Assembly (NCBI RefSeq): GCF_000011365.1
Contig: NC_004463.1
Location: 3,768,001-3,832,000, forward strand
Direction of reading: 5' to 3'
DNA: 64,000 nucleotides
Source: Bradyrhizobium diazoefficiens USDA 110
Lineage (GTDB): Bacteria; Pseudomonadota; Alphaproteobacteria; Rhizobiales; Xanthobacteraceae
Below the pieces are notes generated by a model. That model made no database searches. It was not told the origin of the DNA and worked only from the letters and a program-made list of their open reading frames with translations. Each line of letters opens with the position of its first letter. Positions within the stretch are counted from its first letter, which is position 1. The translations under genes and the position numbers were made by a program. Positions 41,969 through 51,251 of this stretch are shown piece by piece.

Positions 41969-42886
41969 ATGAATCGCCTCCAGGCCATGGAATTGTTCGT
42001 CAGTGCCGTCCGTGAGGGCAGCTTTTCCGCGGCCGGGCGCCGTGTCGGGCTCTCCCCGGCGTCCGTGTCGCGCTACATCGGCGAGCTCGAGGCGCAGCTC
42101 GGCGTGCAGCTCCTGAACCGCAGCACGCGCCATCTCGGATTGACCGACGCCGGCAAGATCTTCTTCCAGCGGACCGAGCAGGTCCTGCACGGTATCGAGG
42201 ACGCCGAAGCCGCAGCGCTTTCGTTGCAGACCGCGCCGCGCGGAACGCTACGGGTGCACTCGCGGACGCTGTTCGGCATCAGGGTGCTCTCGCCGCTGAT
42301 CCCGGGCTTTCAGAAGCTCTATCCGGAACTGAAGGTGGAGCTGCGCCTGTCGGAGCGCCGTCCCCAGCTTCGCGAAGATGAATTCGACGTCGATTTCCAG
42401 ATCCAGGCGGCGAAAGACCCAGGCCTCATGCTGCGAAGGCTGCTGCGGAGCGAGCGGATTCTCGTGGCCTCGCCGGACTACGTCGGCCGGATGCCGAAAT
42501 TGCGCGAGCCGGAGGACATCACCCGCCACAATTGCCTGACCTACTGGATGGGCCCTGACGACGTCGTCTGGAAGTTCATGCGCAGGAACAGGCTGCGCGA
42601 GATTGTCGTGCCGTCGTCCTTCGGCAGCAACAATGGTGTGGTGCTGTGCGATCTCGCCGTTGCCGGCCACGGCATCGCCCTGTTGGACGACTATACCGTG
42701 GCGGAACAGCTGAAGAGCGGGCGCCTGGTCCGCCTGTTGCCGGGCTTCCGGGTGACGAACTCCACCTTCGACGAAGGAATCTACGCCACCTTCCTCCAGA
42801 GCAGCTATCTGCCGGAGAAGATCAGGGTCTTCGTGGACTACATGGCCGAGAACGTGCCAAGGCAGGTCAAGAGATCGGCGCAGTAG
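41969..42886 (+). CDS. LysR family transcriptional regulator
   Basis: 305-aa LTTR. Residues 1-60 form the winged helix-turn-helix (MELFVSAVREGSFSAAGRRVGLSPASVSRYIGELEAQLGVQLLNRSTRHLGLT); the rest is the co-inducer domain. ATG 41969 is the natural family start; a TTG at 41948 is an alternative. It reads away from the luciferase-like gene, the classic LysR arrangement. The intergenic bases 41846-41968 are the likely binding region. Confidence 0.9.
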   Translation: MNRLQAMELFVSAVREGSFSAAGRRVGLSPASVSRYIGELEAQLGVQLLNRSTRHLGLTDAGKIFFQRTEQVLHGIEDAEAAALSLQTAPRGTLRVHSRTLFGIRVLSPLIPGFQKLYPELKVELRLSERRPQLREDEFDVDFQIQAAKDPGLMLRRLLRSERILVASPDYVGRMPKLREPEDITRHNCLTYWMGPDDVVWKFMRRNRLREIVVPSSFGSNNGVVLCDLAVAGHGIALLDDYTVAEQLKSGRLVRLLPGFRVTNSTFDEGIYATFLQSSYLPEKIRVFVDYMAENVPRQVKRSAQ

Positions 42887-42898
42887 TGGAGGGGCCGC

Positions 42899-43783
42899 TC
42901 AGGCCGGGCCAAACCGGTGCGCCGGCGGTCCGCGAACGCCGAGGCCTTCGACGGCGAACAAGCCGCCGGCATCCGGGCGGTCATCGCCGAGAGCGTGGCT
43001 GCGCGAGATCGATGTCACGTACAGAATATCGAGATCGGTTCCCCCGAACGTCACGCTGGTCGGATGGCGGATCGGCATGTCGACCGTCCGCACGATCGTG
43101 CCGTCAGGCGCAAACCGCGCGATCTTGCCGATGCGCACGAGGACCGACCAGATATACCCCTCCGCATCGATCGTCGCGCCATCGCAACCGGAGTCTTGCG
43201 CCTCCGTGTTGACGAAGACGCGCTTGTTCGCGAGGGGGCCATCCTGGCTGTAGTCATAGGCCCAGATGATCCGTCTTGCGCTGTCGGCAAGATAGAACGT
43301 CCGTCCGTCGGGGCTGAAGCACGGTCCGTTACTCACGGCGAGGTCCGTCTCCAGCAGCTCCAGCGCGCCCGATGCGTCCAGGCGGTAGAGGCCGCCGAGC
43401 GGCGCTTCATCCGGGGCGCGGTCGCCGTGCATCGTGCCTGCCACGAACCGTCCATAGGGATCGGCCTTTCCGTCGTTCAGCCGCACCTTCGGGTGGTCGA
43501 GCCCGATCGACGGACCTTCGGTCAGCACGCGCATGTCGAAATCGTAGCGCGCAAATCCGTGGCGTAGTGCGAGCACAGCGCCGCGGTCGCGCCGCAGCGC
43601 CAGCGACCCGATCGGCGCGGGCGCGCCGAATTGCTCGGTCGCGCCGGTGACGGGGTCGAGGGCGTGGATCGATCCGGCCAGCGCGTCGATCCAGAAGAGG
43701 CGCTGTCGGCGCTCATCCCAGACCGGGCTTTCGCCGAGCTGGTCCTTCGTCGTGCCGATTCGCGTGATCCGGACCGCGCTCAT
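42899..43783 (-). CDS. SMP-30/gluconolactonase-like lactonase
   Basis: 294-aa six-bladed beta-propeller. The metal site residues include the Glu of LGESPVWDERRQRLFWID, NDGKADPYGRFVAGTM and LAVSNGPCFSPDGRTFYLADS; later DAEGYIWSVLVRIGKIARFAPDG completes it. Such enzymes hydrolyse sugar or aliphatic lactones. It lies convergent to LysR and divergent from the TetR gene, with a TetR operator copy about 29 bases before its start, so it probably belongs to the TetR regulon. Confidence 0.88.
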   Translation of the reverse strand: MSAVRITRIGTTKDQLGESPVWDERRQRLFWIDALAGSIHALDPVTGATEQFGAPAPIGSLALRRDRGAVLALRHGFARYDFDMRVLTEGPSIGLDHPKVRLNDGKADPYGRFVAGTMHGDRAPDEAPLGGLYRLDASGALELLETDLAVSNGPCFSPDGRTFYLADSARRIIWAYDYSQDGPLANKRVFVNTEAQDSGCDGATIDAEGYIWSVLVRIGKIARFAPDGTIVRTVDMPIRHPTSVTFGGTDLDILYVTSISRSHALGDDRPDAGGLFAVEGLGVRGPPAHRFGPA

Positions 43784-43811
43784 GGTTCCTCGCGCAGGGA
43801 TCGCCGGGCTT

Positions 43812-43823
43812 GACCGATCGGTC
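43812..43823. promoter_or_regulatory. TetR operator, copy 1 (GACCGATCGGTC)
   Basis: A perfect 12-bp palindrome between the lactonase and tetR start codons. It is repeated at 45620-45631 and, in a 16-bp form, at 45694-45709. Three exact copies around a TetR gene and its neighbours mark a self-controlled regulon. Confidence 0.72.
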
Positions 43824-43892
43824 CGTGAAAACCTAGTTTCATTCTAAAGACCCTCATGTTGGCGCCAGGCTGACGAACGGATTGCGGAGTTC

Positions 43893-44567
43893 ATGACCGA
43901 ACTGTCAACGATGAAGGATGGCGTTGCGAACCAGGCCGAGGCCTCGGACCGCGTGCTTCAGATCCTCGCCGAGGCCGGGCGGCTGTTCGCCAGCAAGGGA
44001 TTTGAGGGGACTTCGATGCGCGACATCGCGCTCGCCTGCGGCATCTCCAAGTCGCTCCTCTACCATCATTTCTCCAACAAGGACGAGATCTACGCGCGGG
44101 TGGCGGTCGGCTCGACGCTCGAACTCTACCTTTTCGTGCGCGACCGCATTCCCGACGGGCCGCCGTCGCAGAAGATTCGTGCTTTCATGGTCGCCACGGC
44201 GGAATACTTCCGGCGCTATCGCTGGGCCTGGATCGCCTCCACGACCGCCTTCTGGAACGATCCCGACCGACGGCGGCACAAGGAGAGGCTGACGCGCCGC
44301 GACCGTTTCGAGAACTTTCTGCGCGGCCTGATCCAGGAAGCCATCGACGCCGGCGAAATCCGCAAGGTCGACGTTCCCATGACCGGCCGGCTGATCCTCT
44401 CTTCGCTCAATTGGATGCATCGCTGGTACAATCCCAACAAATCCGCAACCCCGGAACAGATCGCGGAGATATTCTTCGACATGCTGTTCAACGGGCTGCG
44501 GAGCGGGGAGTTGATCGAACTTCCCGGCGCCGAGCCGCCTCGCGCCGGCCGGCGAAAATCACGCTGA
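43893..44567 (+). CDS. TetR/AcrR family transcriptional regulator
   Basis: 224-aa TetR protein. The DNA-binding domain is at residues 20-70: RVLQILAEAGRLFASKGFEGTSMRDIALACGISKSLLYHHFSNKDEIYARVA. The ligand domain is predominantly helical, ending near DMLFNGLRSGELIEL. It resembles FadR/KstR-type regulators that bind CoA thioesters, but this is by eye. A GACCGATCGGTC palindrome 70 bases before it and two more at 45620-45709 show its probable targets. ATG 43911 is an alternative start. Confidence 0.9.
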   Translation: MTELSTMKDGVANQAEASDRVLQILAEAGRLFASKGFEGTSMRDIALACGISKSLLYHHFSNKDEIYARVAVGSTLELYLFVRDRIPDGPPSQKIRAFMVATAEYFRRYRWAWIASTTAFWNDPDRRRHKERLTRRDRFENFLRGLIQEAIDAGEIRKVDVPMTGRLILSSLNWMHRWYNPNKSATPEQIAEIFFDMLFNGLRSGELIELPGAEPPRAGRRKSR

Positions 44568-44593
44568 CCGGTGGCGGCACCGCGTGCAACGCC

Positions 44594-45571
44594 TCATTCC
44601 AGGGCGATGTTCTGCGCCTTGATCACCGGTCCCCAGAGCGCGGCGTCCTTGGTCAATTGGGCGTCGAGCCGCTCCGGTGCGCCGGTATCGACCATCAGGC
44701 CATCGGTTTCGAGCTGCTTTGCGATCTCGGGCTTCTGCATCGCGGCGTTGGCTGCCGCGTTCAGCCGCGCGATGACATCGCGCGGCGTGCCCGCCGGGGC
44801 GTGGAGCGCGGTCCAGAACGATGCGGTGAGGTCGGGATAGCCGGATTCGGCGAGCGTCGGTATCTCGGGCAAGCTCGTCATGCGCTTGTCCGAGGAGACC
44901 GCGAGGATGCGAAGCTGGCCGCCGCGCGCATGCTCGATCACGGCGGCGGGCGTTGCGAAGTTGAGATCGCATTCTCCTGACAGTGTCTCCATGATGGAGG
45001 CCGGATTGTTGCGATAGGCAACCTCGGTGACGGCAAATCCCATCGACTTGCCCATCATGATCCCGAACAAATGCGTGACGCTGCCCGGACCGAGCGTGGC
45101 GTAGAACAGCGGCTTGTCGCGCCCCTTGGCGTAGGTGACGAAGCTCTTCACGTCGGCGGCCGGCGTCCGTGCGTTCACGGTCAGCGACAGCGGCCCGTTG
45201 CAGAGCATGGCGACCGAGGCGAAGTCCTCGAGCTTGTAGGGCAAGTTCTTGCGGAGCAGCACGTTCAGCGAAATCGGCCCGGTGCCGCCGGCCAGCAGGA
45301 CCGATCCGTCCTTCGGCGCGCGCGCGACATATTGCGATCCGACGATACCGTTGGCGCCCGGCTTGTTGTCGACGAGAACGGGCTGGTCCAAGGTTTCCGC
45401 CATGGCCTTCGCGATCGAGCGCATCAGGCTGTCGATGGAGCCGCCGGGCGCATAGGGCACGATGATGAAGATCTGCGACGCGCGGGCCCTCACGATTGCA
45501 GGCGCGCCAAGCGGGGCGACGAGGGCGCCGGCGATGAGAGTTGTCGCCTGGCGTCGGCTGATCCTGGGCAT
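44594..45571 (-). CDS. Bug/TctC family periplasmic substrate-binding protein (Tat signal)
   Basis: 325-aa Bug protein, the receptor of tripartite tricarboxylate transporters. The N terminus PRISRRQATTLIAGALVAPLGAPAIVRA is a twin-arginine signal. Then IIVPYAPGGSIDSLMRSIAKAMAE and the conserved DNKPGANGIVGSQYVARAPKDG carboxylate loop follow. ATG 45571 follows GAGGAGGAC. It reads away from the catabolic operon that ends in tctB and tctA, and TetR operators lie between, so the three transporter parts are co-regulated. Confidence 0.9.
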   Translation of the reverse strand: MPRISRRQATTLIAGALVAPLGAPAIVRARASQIFIIVPYAPGGSIDSLMRSIAKAMAETLDQPVLVDNKPGANGIVGSQYVARAPKDGSVLLAGGTGPISLNVLLRKNLPYKLEDFASVAMLCNGPLSLTVNARTPAADVKSFVTYAKGRDKPLFYATLGPGSVTHLFGIMMGKSMGFAVTEVAYRNNPASIMETLSGECDLNFATPAAVIEHARGGQLRILAVSSDKRMTSLPEIPTLAESGYPDLTASFWTALHAPAGTPRDVIARLNAAANAAMQKPEIAKQLETDGLMVDTGAPERLDAQLTKDAALWGPVIKAQNIALE

Positions 45572-45619
45572 GGGAGTCCTCCTCACGGTCGTTCTTGCTT
45601 GTCGCGAAATCTAATAACT

Positions 45620-45631
45620 GACCGATCGGTC
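45620..45631. promoter_or_regulatory. TetR operator, copy 2
   Basis: GACCGATCGGTC inside the longer inverted repeat TGACCG-N6-CGGTCA (45619-45636), 48 bases upstream of the Bug receptor ATG. Its position overlaps where the minus-strand promoter should be. Confidence 0.72.
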
Positions 45632-45693
45632 GGTCAATAGGACATCGATAGGATATTGCAAGTCGCCGCGCTTGATGTTATCAGCGCAAAAAG

Positions 45694-45709
45694 CTGACCG
45701 ATCGGTCAG
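45694..45709. promoter_or_regulatory. TetR operator, copy 3, 16-bp perfect palindrome
   Basis: CTGACCGATCGGTCAG is a perfect palindrome, the longest of the three copies. It ends 50 bases upstream of the enoyl-CoA hydratase ATG, the first gene of the ten-gene operon. Probably the strongest site. Confidence 0.75.
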
Positions 45710-45759
45710 GAATAGCAAGCAAGACAAACACAAGACAAGCAGAAGCCCAGGAGGAAGCC

Positions 45760-46530
45760 ATGTCAGGAGATATCGTCACCCTCGAAGTGTCCGATCACAT
45801 CGCGCTGGTGACGCTGAACCGTCCTCCCGTGAACGCGCTCGATCGTGCCATGCGCGATCGCATCGTGAGCGTGTTCGACGAGATTTCCGAGCGTAGCGAT
45901 GTCAGGGTCGCGATCCTGACCGGAGCCGGAAAGGTGTTCTGCAGCGGCGCGGATCTGAAGGACCGTCCGGACCCGACCAAGATCGGCGCGTTTCACAGCC
46001 ACAACCGGATCACACGCGAGGCCGGCAATTGCATTCGCGAATGCTCCAAGCCGGTCATCGCGGCGATCAACGGCGTTGCGCTCGGCGCCGGTGTCGGCCT
46101 GATGGCCTCCTGCGACATCTTCTACGCCTGCGAAGAGGCCGTCTTCGGCATGCCCGAGATCAACGTCGGGCTCGCCGGCGGTGCCGCCATGCTGAACACG
46201 TTGTTCGGCCGCTCCCTGATGCGCCGCATGTTCTTCACCGGCTATCGCGTGCCGGCCACCGAGCTCTATCGCCTCGGCATCATCGAGGCTTGCACGACCA
46301 AGGAGAACCTGATCCCCGAGGTGATGAAGCTCGCCCGCGAGATCGCCTCGAAGAGCCCGATCGCGATGGAATATGCCAAGAATGCGGCGAACATGGTCGA
46401 GCTCATGCCGCCGCGCGATGCCTACCGCTTCGAGCAGAACATCACGATGGCTCTCTCCAAGACCGAGGACGCCAAGGAAGCGCGGATGGCGTTCCTGGAG
46501 AAGCGCACGCCGGTGTTCAAGGGGCGCTGA
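45760..46530 (+). CDS. Enoyl-CoA hydratase/isomerase family protein
   Basis: 256-aa crotonase. VTLNRPPVNALDRAMRDRIVSVFDEI, the oxyanion-hole strand AILTGAGKVFCSGADLKD, and the second site segment AAINGVALGAGVGLMASCDIFYACEEAVFGMPEINVGLAGG are clear. The second catalytic Glu is present in the MPEINVGL position, where hydratases have Glu. ATG follows GGAGGAA. It heads the TetR-controlled operon that runs to tctA. Confidence 0.92.
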   Translation: MSGDIVTLEVSDHIALVTLNRPPVNALDRAMRDRIVSVFDEISERSDVRVAILTGAGKVFCSGADLKDRPDPTKIGAFHSHNRITREAGNCIRECSKPVIAAINGVALGAGVGLMASCDIFYACEEAVFGMPEINVGLAGGAAMLNTLFGRSLMRRMFFTGYRVPATELYRLGIIEACTTKENLIPEVMKLAREIASKSPIAMEYAKNAANMVELMPPRDAYRFEQNITMALSKTEDAKEARMAFLEKRTPVFKGR

Positions 46531-46531
46531 G

Positions 46532-48655
46532 ATGCGGCCGGGAGAAGGTCTCGACGCGCTGATGTCGCCGCGCTCGATCGCGATCATCGGCGCCTCGCAG
46601 GAGGCGACCAAGATCGGCGGTCGGCCGGTCGACCTGTTGCGCCGCCACGGCTATGCAGGCCGTATCTATCCGGTCAACCCGAAGGCTGTGACGGTGCAGG
46701 GACTGAAGGCCTATGCTTCCGTCGCCGAAGTGCCGGAGGCGCCGGATCTCGCCATCATCGCGGTCGATGCGGAGCGCGCCGGCGAGGCCGTGGAACAATG
46801 CGCGGCCCGCGGCGTCCGCAGTGTCGTCGTGTTCTCGTCGGGCTTTGCCGAGCTCGGCGAGCAGGGCCGCGCGATGCAGGACCGGCTGCGCCTGGCCGCG
46901 CGCAACAGCGGCATGCGCTTGCTGGGGCCGAACTGTCTTGGCGCGGTCAGCGTCGCCGAGAAGAGCATCGCGACGTTCTCGATCGTGCTCGAGCACAGCA
47001 TGCCGGCGGCCGGCTCGCTCGGCATCGTGTCGCAGAGCGGCAATCTCGGCAGCTACACCATGCGGCTCGCCAGCGAGCGCGGCGTCGGCGTCAGCCGCTT
47101 CATCACCACAGGTAACGAGTGCGACGTCGATATCGCCGACGGTATCGCCTGGATGGCGCGCGATCCCGCCACCAAGGTGATCCTGTGCTGCCTCGAGGCG
47201 TGCCGCGATGCCGGCCGCCTGATCTCCGCACTTGAAGAGGCGCGCGATGCCGGCAAGCCCGTCATCGCCATGAAGATCGGCACGTCCGCGGCAGGCCAGG
47301 CCGCCGCGGCCTCGCACACCGGGGCGATGGCAGGATCGGACGCGGTGTTCGACGCGTTGTTTGCCCGTTGCGGTGCGGTGCGCGTCCGCAGCATCGACGA
47401 ACTCATCGATCTCGGTCATGCGGCATCGATCCTGCTGCCGGACCGGCTGCCGAAGGGCCCAGGCATCGCGATCCTCACGGCGTCGGGCGGCTTCGGCGTG
47501 TTGCTCGCGGATGCCGCGCAGTCGGTCGGGTTGACGCTGCCGGAACTCGGCCAGGAGACGCAGCGCCAGATTCTTGAGCTGGTGCCCTTTGCATCGGCCC
47601 GCAACCCGGTCGACGCCACGGCGCAGATGTCGAGCCGCCCAGATCTTCTGGAGAAGATCATGACCGCCGTCGTGGCGGACGATCGGGCCGATACGGTGAT
47701 CCTGCCGCTGCCGTTCTCGCTGCATCTGCCGCGCTTGCGCTCCATCTACATGGACACGCTGCGCAACATCCGCGCGCAGTTCCCCCAGCGTCCGATCGTC
47801 CTTTGCGTCGACGGCCCGGAGGACGCGCTGACCGAGCTGCACGCGCTGGGCTTTCCGACGGTGGAAAGCTTCGATGGCTGCTGCGCAACTATCGCTGCCT
47901 TGGTGCGGCTGCAGGGGGTGTCGAAACGGCCGCAGGACGTGCCAGCTGCGATCGAGCAGGCGGGGCCGCTGGCAGCCGATGCATTCCGCCACGAGCTCGG
48001 CGCCAAGCGCGCACTTGCCGAGGCCGGTGTGCCGGTGCTGGCCGAGCGTCTGGTACAGGATGCGGATGCAGCGGCGCGCGCTGCCACCGAGATCGGTTAT
48101 CCCGTGGTGCTAAAGATCGCCTCGCCCGACCTGCCGCACAAGACGGAGGTCGGCGGCGTGGTCGTCGGCGTTGGCTCGGAAGCCGAAGTCCGGCGCGCCT
48201 ATGCCCAGATGCTCGACCGCGTCGCCACCAATGCGCCCAACGCGACAATCGACGGCGTGATCGTGGCGCCGATGGCCAAGGGCGTCGCCGAGCTGATCCT
48301 GGGCAGCCGCATCGATCCGTTGTTCGGGCCGGTGGTGATGGTCGGCCTCGGCGGCATCTTCGCGGAGAGCCTCCAGGATTCTGCCGTGCAGATGGCGCCG
48401 GTCAGCGAGACGCAGGCCATGGCGATGCTGAAATCTCTCAGGGCGTTCGCGGTGCTCGACGGCGCGCGTGGCCGGCCGCGCGCCGACCTCGACGCCGCGG
48501 CCCGGGCCGTTGCCGCGTTGTCGCGCTTTGCCGCCGCGCATACCGACACGATCGCGGAGATCGACGTCAACCCGTTGCTGTTACGCGCCAAAGGCGAGGG
48601 AGCCGTGGCGCTCGACGCGCTGCTGATCCCGCGCGGTGCGCCGCCAACCCACTGA
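46532..48655 (+). CDS. NDP-forming acyl-CoA synthetase (acetate-CoA ligase/Pat-like family)
   Basis: 707 aa. Domains in order: CoA-binding Rossmann (IAIIGASQEATKIGGRPVDLLRRHGYAGRIYPVNP), two succinyl-CoA-ligase-like domains (GIVSQSGNLGSYTMRLASERGVGVSRFITTGNECDVD, with the phosphorylated His in SHTGAMAG) and a C-terminal ATP-grasp (GYPVVLKIASPDLPHKTEVGGVVVGV; PLFGPVVMVGLGGIFAE). It makes or breaks an acyl-CoA using ATP/ADP and phosphate. Starts one base after the hydratase stop. Likely the activating ligase of this operon. Confidence 0.9.
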   Translation: MRPGEGLDALMSPRSIAIIGASQEATKIGGRPVDLLRRHGYAGRIYPVNPKAVTVQGLKAYASVAEVPEAPDLAIIAVDAERAGEAVEQCAARGVRSVVVFSSGFAELGEQGRAMQDRLRLAARNSGMRLLGPNCLGAVSVAEKSIATFSIVLEHSMPAAGSLGIVSQSGNLGSYTMRLASERGVGVSRFITTGNECDVDIADGIAWMARDPATKVILCCLEACRDAGRLISALEEARDAGKPVIAMKIGTSAAGQAAAASHTGAMAGSDAVFDALFARCGAVRVRSIDELIDLGHAASILLPDRLPKGPGIAILTASGGFGVLLADAAQSVGLTLPELGQETQRQILELVPFASARNPVDATAQMSSRPDLLEKIMTAVVADDRADTVILPLPFSLHLPRLRSIYMDTLRNIRAQFPQRPIVLCVDGPEDALTELHALGFPTVESFDGCCATIAALVRLQGVSKRPQDVPAAIEQAGPLAADAFRHELGAKRALAEAGVPVLAERLVQDADAAARAATEIGYPVVLKIASPDLPHKTEVGGVVVGVGSEAEVRRAYAQMLDRVATNAPNATIDGVIVAPMAKGVAELILGSRIDPLFGPVVMVGLGGIFAESLQDSAVQMAPVSETQAMAMLKSLRAFAVLDGARGRPRADLDAAARAVAALSRFAAAHTDTIAEIDVNPLLLRAKGEGAVALDALLIPRGAPPTH

Positions 48656-48718
48656 ATCCCAACAAATAGAGCCGGCAGAAGCCGGCCCAGAGGAAACGCG
48701 TAAAAGCAGGAGGAAACG

Positions 48719-49936
48719 GTGAAGAGATCGACAATCACGGCGCTCGGCATGATTGCCTTGCTGCTGACCCATGCGCCCGTGTCCGCACAGGGCATATCGG
48801 GCGATGTGGTCAAGATTGGTATCATGAATGACCAGAACGGTCCCTATGCCGACAATTGCGGCCTCGGTTCGGTCGCGGCCGCCAAACTCGCGGTCGGCGA
48901 TTTCGGTGGAGCGGTCAACGGCAAGAAGATCGAGCTCGTGATCGCCGACGACCAGAACAAGCCAGATGTCGGCGTCGCCATTGCGCTGCGGTGGGTCGAC
49001 AATGAAGGTGTCGATGCCATCGTCGGCTGCTCGGCGTCGTCGATCGGGCTTGCGGTGCAAGACATCATGAAGAACCGCAAGAAGCCGTACATGCTGGCCG
49101 GCACCGCGGGATCGTTCTTCACCAACGACAAATGCTCGCCCATGACCACGCAGTGGGTCGTCGATACCTATGCCCAGCCGAAAGCCACGGTGAAGGCCCT
49201 GCTCGCGCAGGGCATCGACTCCTGGTTCTTCCTGACGGTGGATTATGCCTTCGGCAAGGCCTGGCAGGCGGACGCGACGAAGTTCATCCAAGCGGGTGGC
49301 GGCAAGGTGGTGGGCTCGGTGCTGCATCCGCTCAACTCGTCGGATCTCTCCTCATTCCTGCTGACGGCACAGGCCAGCGGCGCCAAGGCAATTGCGCTCG
49401 CCAATTCGGGTGCGGATTTCGCCAATGCGATCAAGCAGGCCCAGGAGTTCGGGCTGACCAGGACGCAACTCCTCGTTCCCCTCGGCCTCATGATCAGCCA
49501 GACGCATGGCATCGGGCTCAAGGACCTCCAGAACGTGCGGCTGACGACGCCGTTCTACTGGGACATGACGCCGGAGAGCCGGGCGTTTGCCAAACGTTAT
49601 GCCGAGGCGACGAACGGTCAGCTTCTCAACGAGGGCAAGGCGGCCACCTACAGCGCCATCACGCATTATCTGAAGGCGGTGGCCGCCGCCGGCTCCGACG
49701 ACGGCGATGCCGTGATGCGGCAGATGAAGAACACGCCGATCAACGATTTCGAGATGAACAACGTCAGCATCAGGGCTGACGGCCAGGTGATGCGTCCGCT
49801 CTATGTCGCGCGGATCAAGGCTCCGTCGGAGTCCAAATACACCTACGATTATTACGAGATCACCGGCACGATCGCGCCGGAGGATGCGTGGCGGCCGGCC
49901 TCGGAGAGCGCCTGCGATCTGCTCAAGTCGCAGTGA
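48719..49936 (+). CDS. ABC transporter periplasmic substrate-binding protein
   Basis: 405-aa type-I binding protein with signal peptide KRSTITALGMIALLLTHAPVSAQ. It begins VVKIGIMNDQNGPYADNCGLGSVAAAKLAVGDFGG and has the VDAIVGCSASSIGLAVQDIMKNRKKPYMLAGTAGSFFTNDKCSP segment. GTG start after GGAGGAAAC. No ABC permease or ATPase genes are in this operon, and its family is different from the two Liv-type proteins in the window. The operon carries a TctAB system as well. Confidence 0.9.
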   Translation: MKRSTITALGMIALLLTHAPVSAQGISGDVVKIGIMNDQNGPYADNCGLGSVAAAKLAVGDFGGAVNGKKIELVIADDQNKPDVGVAIALRWVDNEGVDAIVGCSASSIGLAVQDIMKNRKKPYMLAGTAGSFFTNDKCSPMTTQWVVDTYAQPKATVKALLAQGIDSWFFLTVDYAFGKAWQADATKFIQAGGGKVVGSVLHPLNSSDLSSFLLTAQASGAKAIALANSGADFANAIKQAQEFGLTRTQLLVPLGLMISQTHGIGLKDLQNVRLTTPFYWDMTPESRAFAKRYAEATNGQLLNEGKAATYSAITHYLKAVAAAGSDDGDAVMRQMKNTPINDFEMNNVSIRADGQVMRPLYVARIKAPSESKYTYDYYEITGTIAPEDAWRPASESACDLLKSQ

Positions 49937-49993
49937 AGAACGGACAGGCGGCCCAGACATGACGGCACGTATGGCGAAGGCGGGAAGCAGGCG

Positions 49994-51205
49994 ATGAGTG
50001 TAGTTGAAGCGGTGTCGACGTATCCGGTCGCGAGCGAGAGCCTGGCGGGCGCGGCCTATCGCGATGCGGTGCATCGCTGGCTGCATGCCAATCTGCCCGC
50101 CAGCTTCCGCGGCGACAGTGCCGCATTCGCGCCGCCCACGCTCCAGCAGTCCGTGACGTGGGAGGCGGCGATGTACCGCGCCGGCCTGACCGGCATTACG
50201 TGGCCCCAGGCCTATGGCGGGCACGGCCGCTCCTTGCGCGAGCATTTGATCGCCAATCAGGAGATCGGCGCGCTGGCGATGCCGGAGAGCGTCAACTCGA
50301 TCGGCAAGGAACTCGCCGGTCCGATCATCCTGGCCGTCGGCAGCGAGGAGCAGAAACGGCGGTTCCTGCCCGCCATCCTCGAGATGCGCAACATCTGGTG
50401 TCAGGGATTTTCCGAGCCCGAAGCGGGGTCCGACCTTGCCGGGCTTCGCACTCGCGCCACGCGAAATGGCAACGACTGGCAGATCACCGGCCAGAAGATC
50501 TGGACCAGCGGCGCGTACCGGGCGCAACGCTGTCTCGTGCTCGCCCGCACCGGTCCGCTGGAGGATCGTCATCGCGGCCTTGCCATGTTCGCGGTGCCGC
50601 TCGATGCCGACGGCGTGCGCGTGCGCACCATCAAATCGATCGACGGACGCGAGAGCTTCTGCGAGGTCTTCTTCGACGACGTCGAAGTGGCCCAGGCCGA
50701 TGCGATCGGCGCGCCGGACGAGGGCTGGGCCGCAGCCATCCGCGTGCTGGAGATCGAGCGGGCGACCAACCGCATGTACCGCGCCTGGCGCTTCGAGAAC
50801 GAACTGCGCCACCTGATTTCGGCTTGCAAGACGGACCCGGCGCTGTCGGCAATGGTCGCGGACCGGCATTACGCCGTCAGGCTCGGCGAGGTCGCCGTCG
50901 AGATCGAGGTGCTGAAGGCGCATGTCGAGACGGCCGTCGAGGCGCTCGTCAACGGCGACAAGATCGGAGCGCGCGGCAGCCTTGCGAAGCTCTATTGGAG
51001 CGAATCGCATCAGCGCTTTGCGGCGCTTGCGATTGAACTGCTCTCGCAGGCATCGCTGCCGCAGAACCCGGCGATCACGGTGGCGCGGCGCCGGTTCGAA
51101 GCCATCTACCTTCAGGCGCGCGCCGAGACGATTTATGCCGGCACGACCGAGATCCAGCTCGGCATCATCGCCGATCGCATCCTCCAGCTGTCGCGAGGCA
51201 AGTGA
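49994..51205 (+). CDS. Acyl-CoA dehydrogenase (large partner)
   Basis: 403-aa ACAD. GITWPQAYGGHGRSLREHLIANQEI, WCQGFSEPEAGSDLAGLRTRA, WQITGQKIWTSGAYRAQRCLVLARTG and the C-terminal YAGTTEIQLGIIADRILQLSRGK are canonical. A shorter ACAD-like gene follows at 52062 with an SDR between, the layout of heteromeric acyl-CoA dehydrogenases used for cyclic or steroid acyl-CoA substrates. Confidence 0.9.
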   Translation: MSVVEAVSTYPVASESLAGAAYRDAVHRWLHANLPASFRGDSAAFAPPTLQQSVTWEAAMYRAGLTGITWPQAYGGHGRSLREHLIANQEIGALAMPESVNSIGKELAGPIILAVGSEEQKRRFLPAILEMRNIWCQGFSEPEAGSDLAGLRTRATRNGNDWQITGQKIWTSGAYRAQRCLVLARTGPLEDRHRGLAMFAVPLDADGVRVRTIKSIDGRESFCEVFFDDVEVAQADAIGAPDEGWAAAIRVLEIERATNRMYRAWRFENELRHLISACKTDPALSAMVADRHYAVRLGEVAVEIEVLKAHVETAVEALVNGDKIGARGSLAKLYWSESHQRFAALAIELLSQASLPQNPAITVARRRFEAIYLQARAETIYAGTTEIQLGIIADRILQLSRGK

Positions 51206-51251
51206 TGGTCTTCCCGCGCATTGCCTCGTTACGAACAACAGGGAGCCGGTG

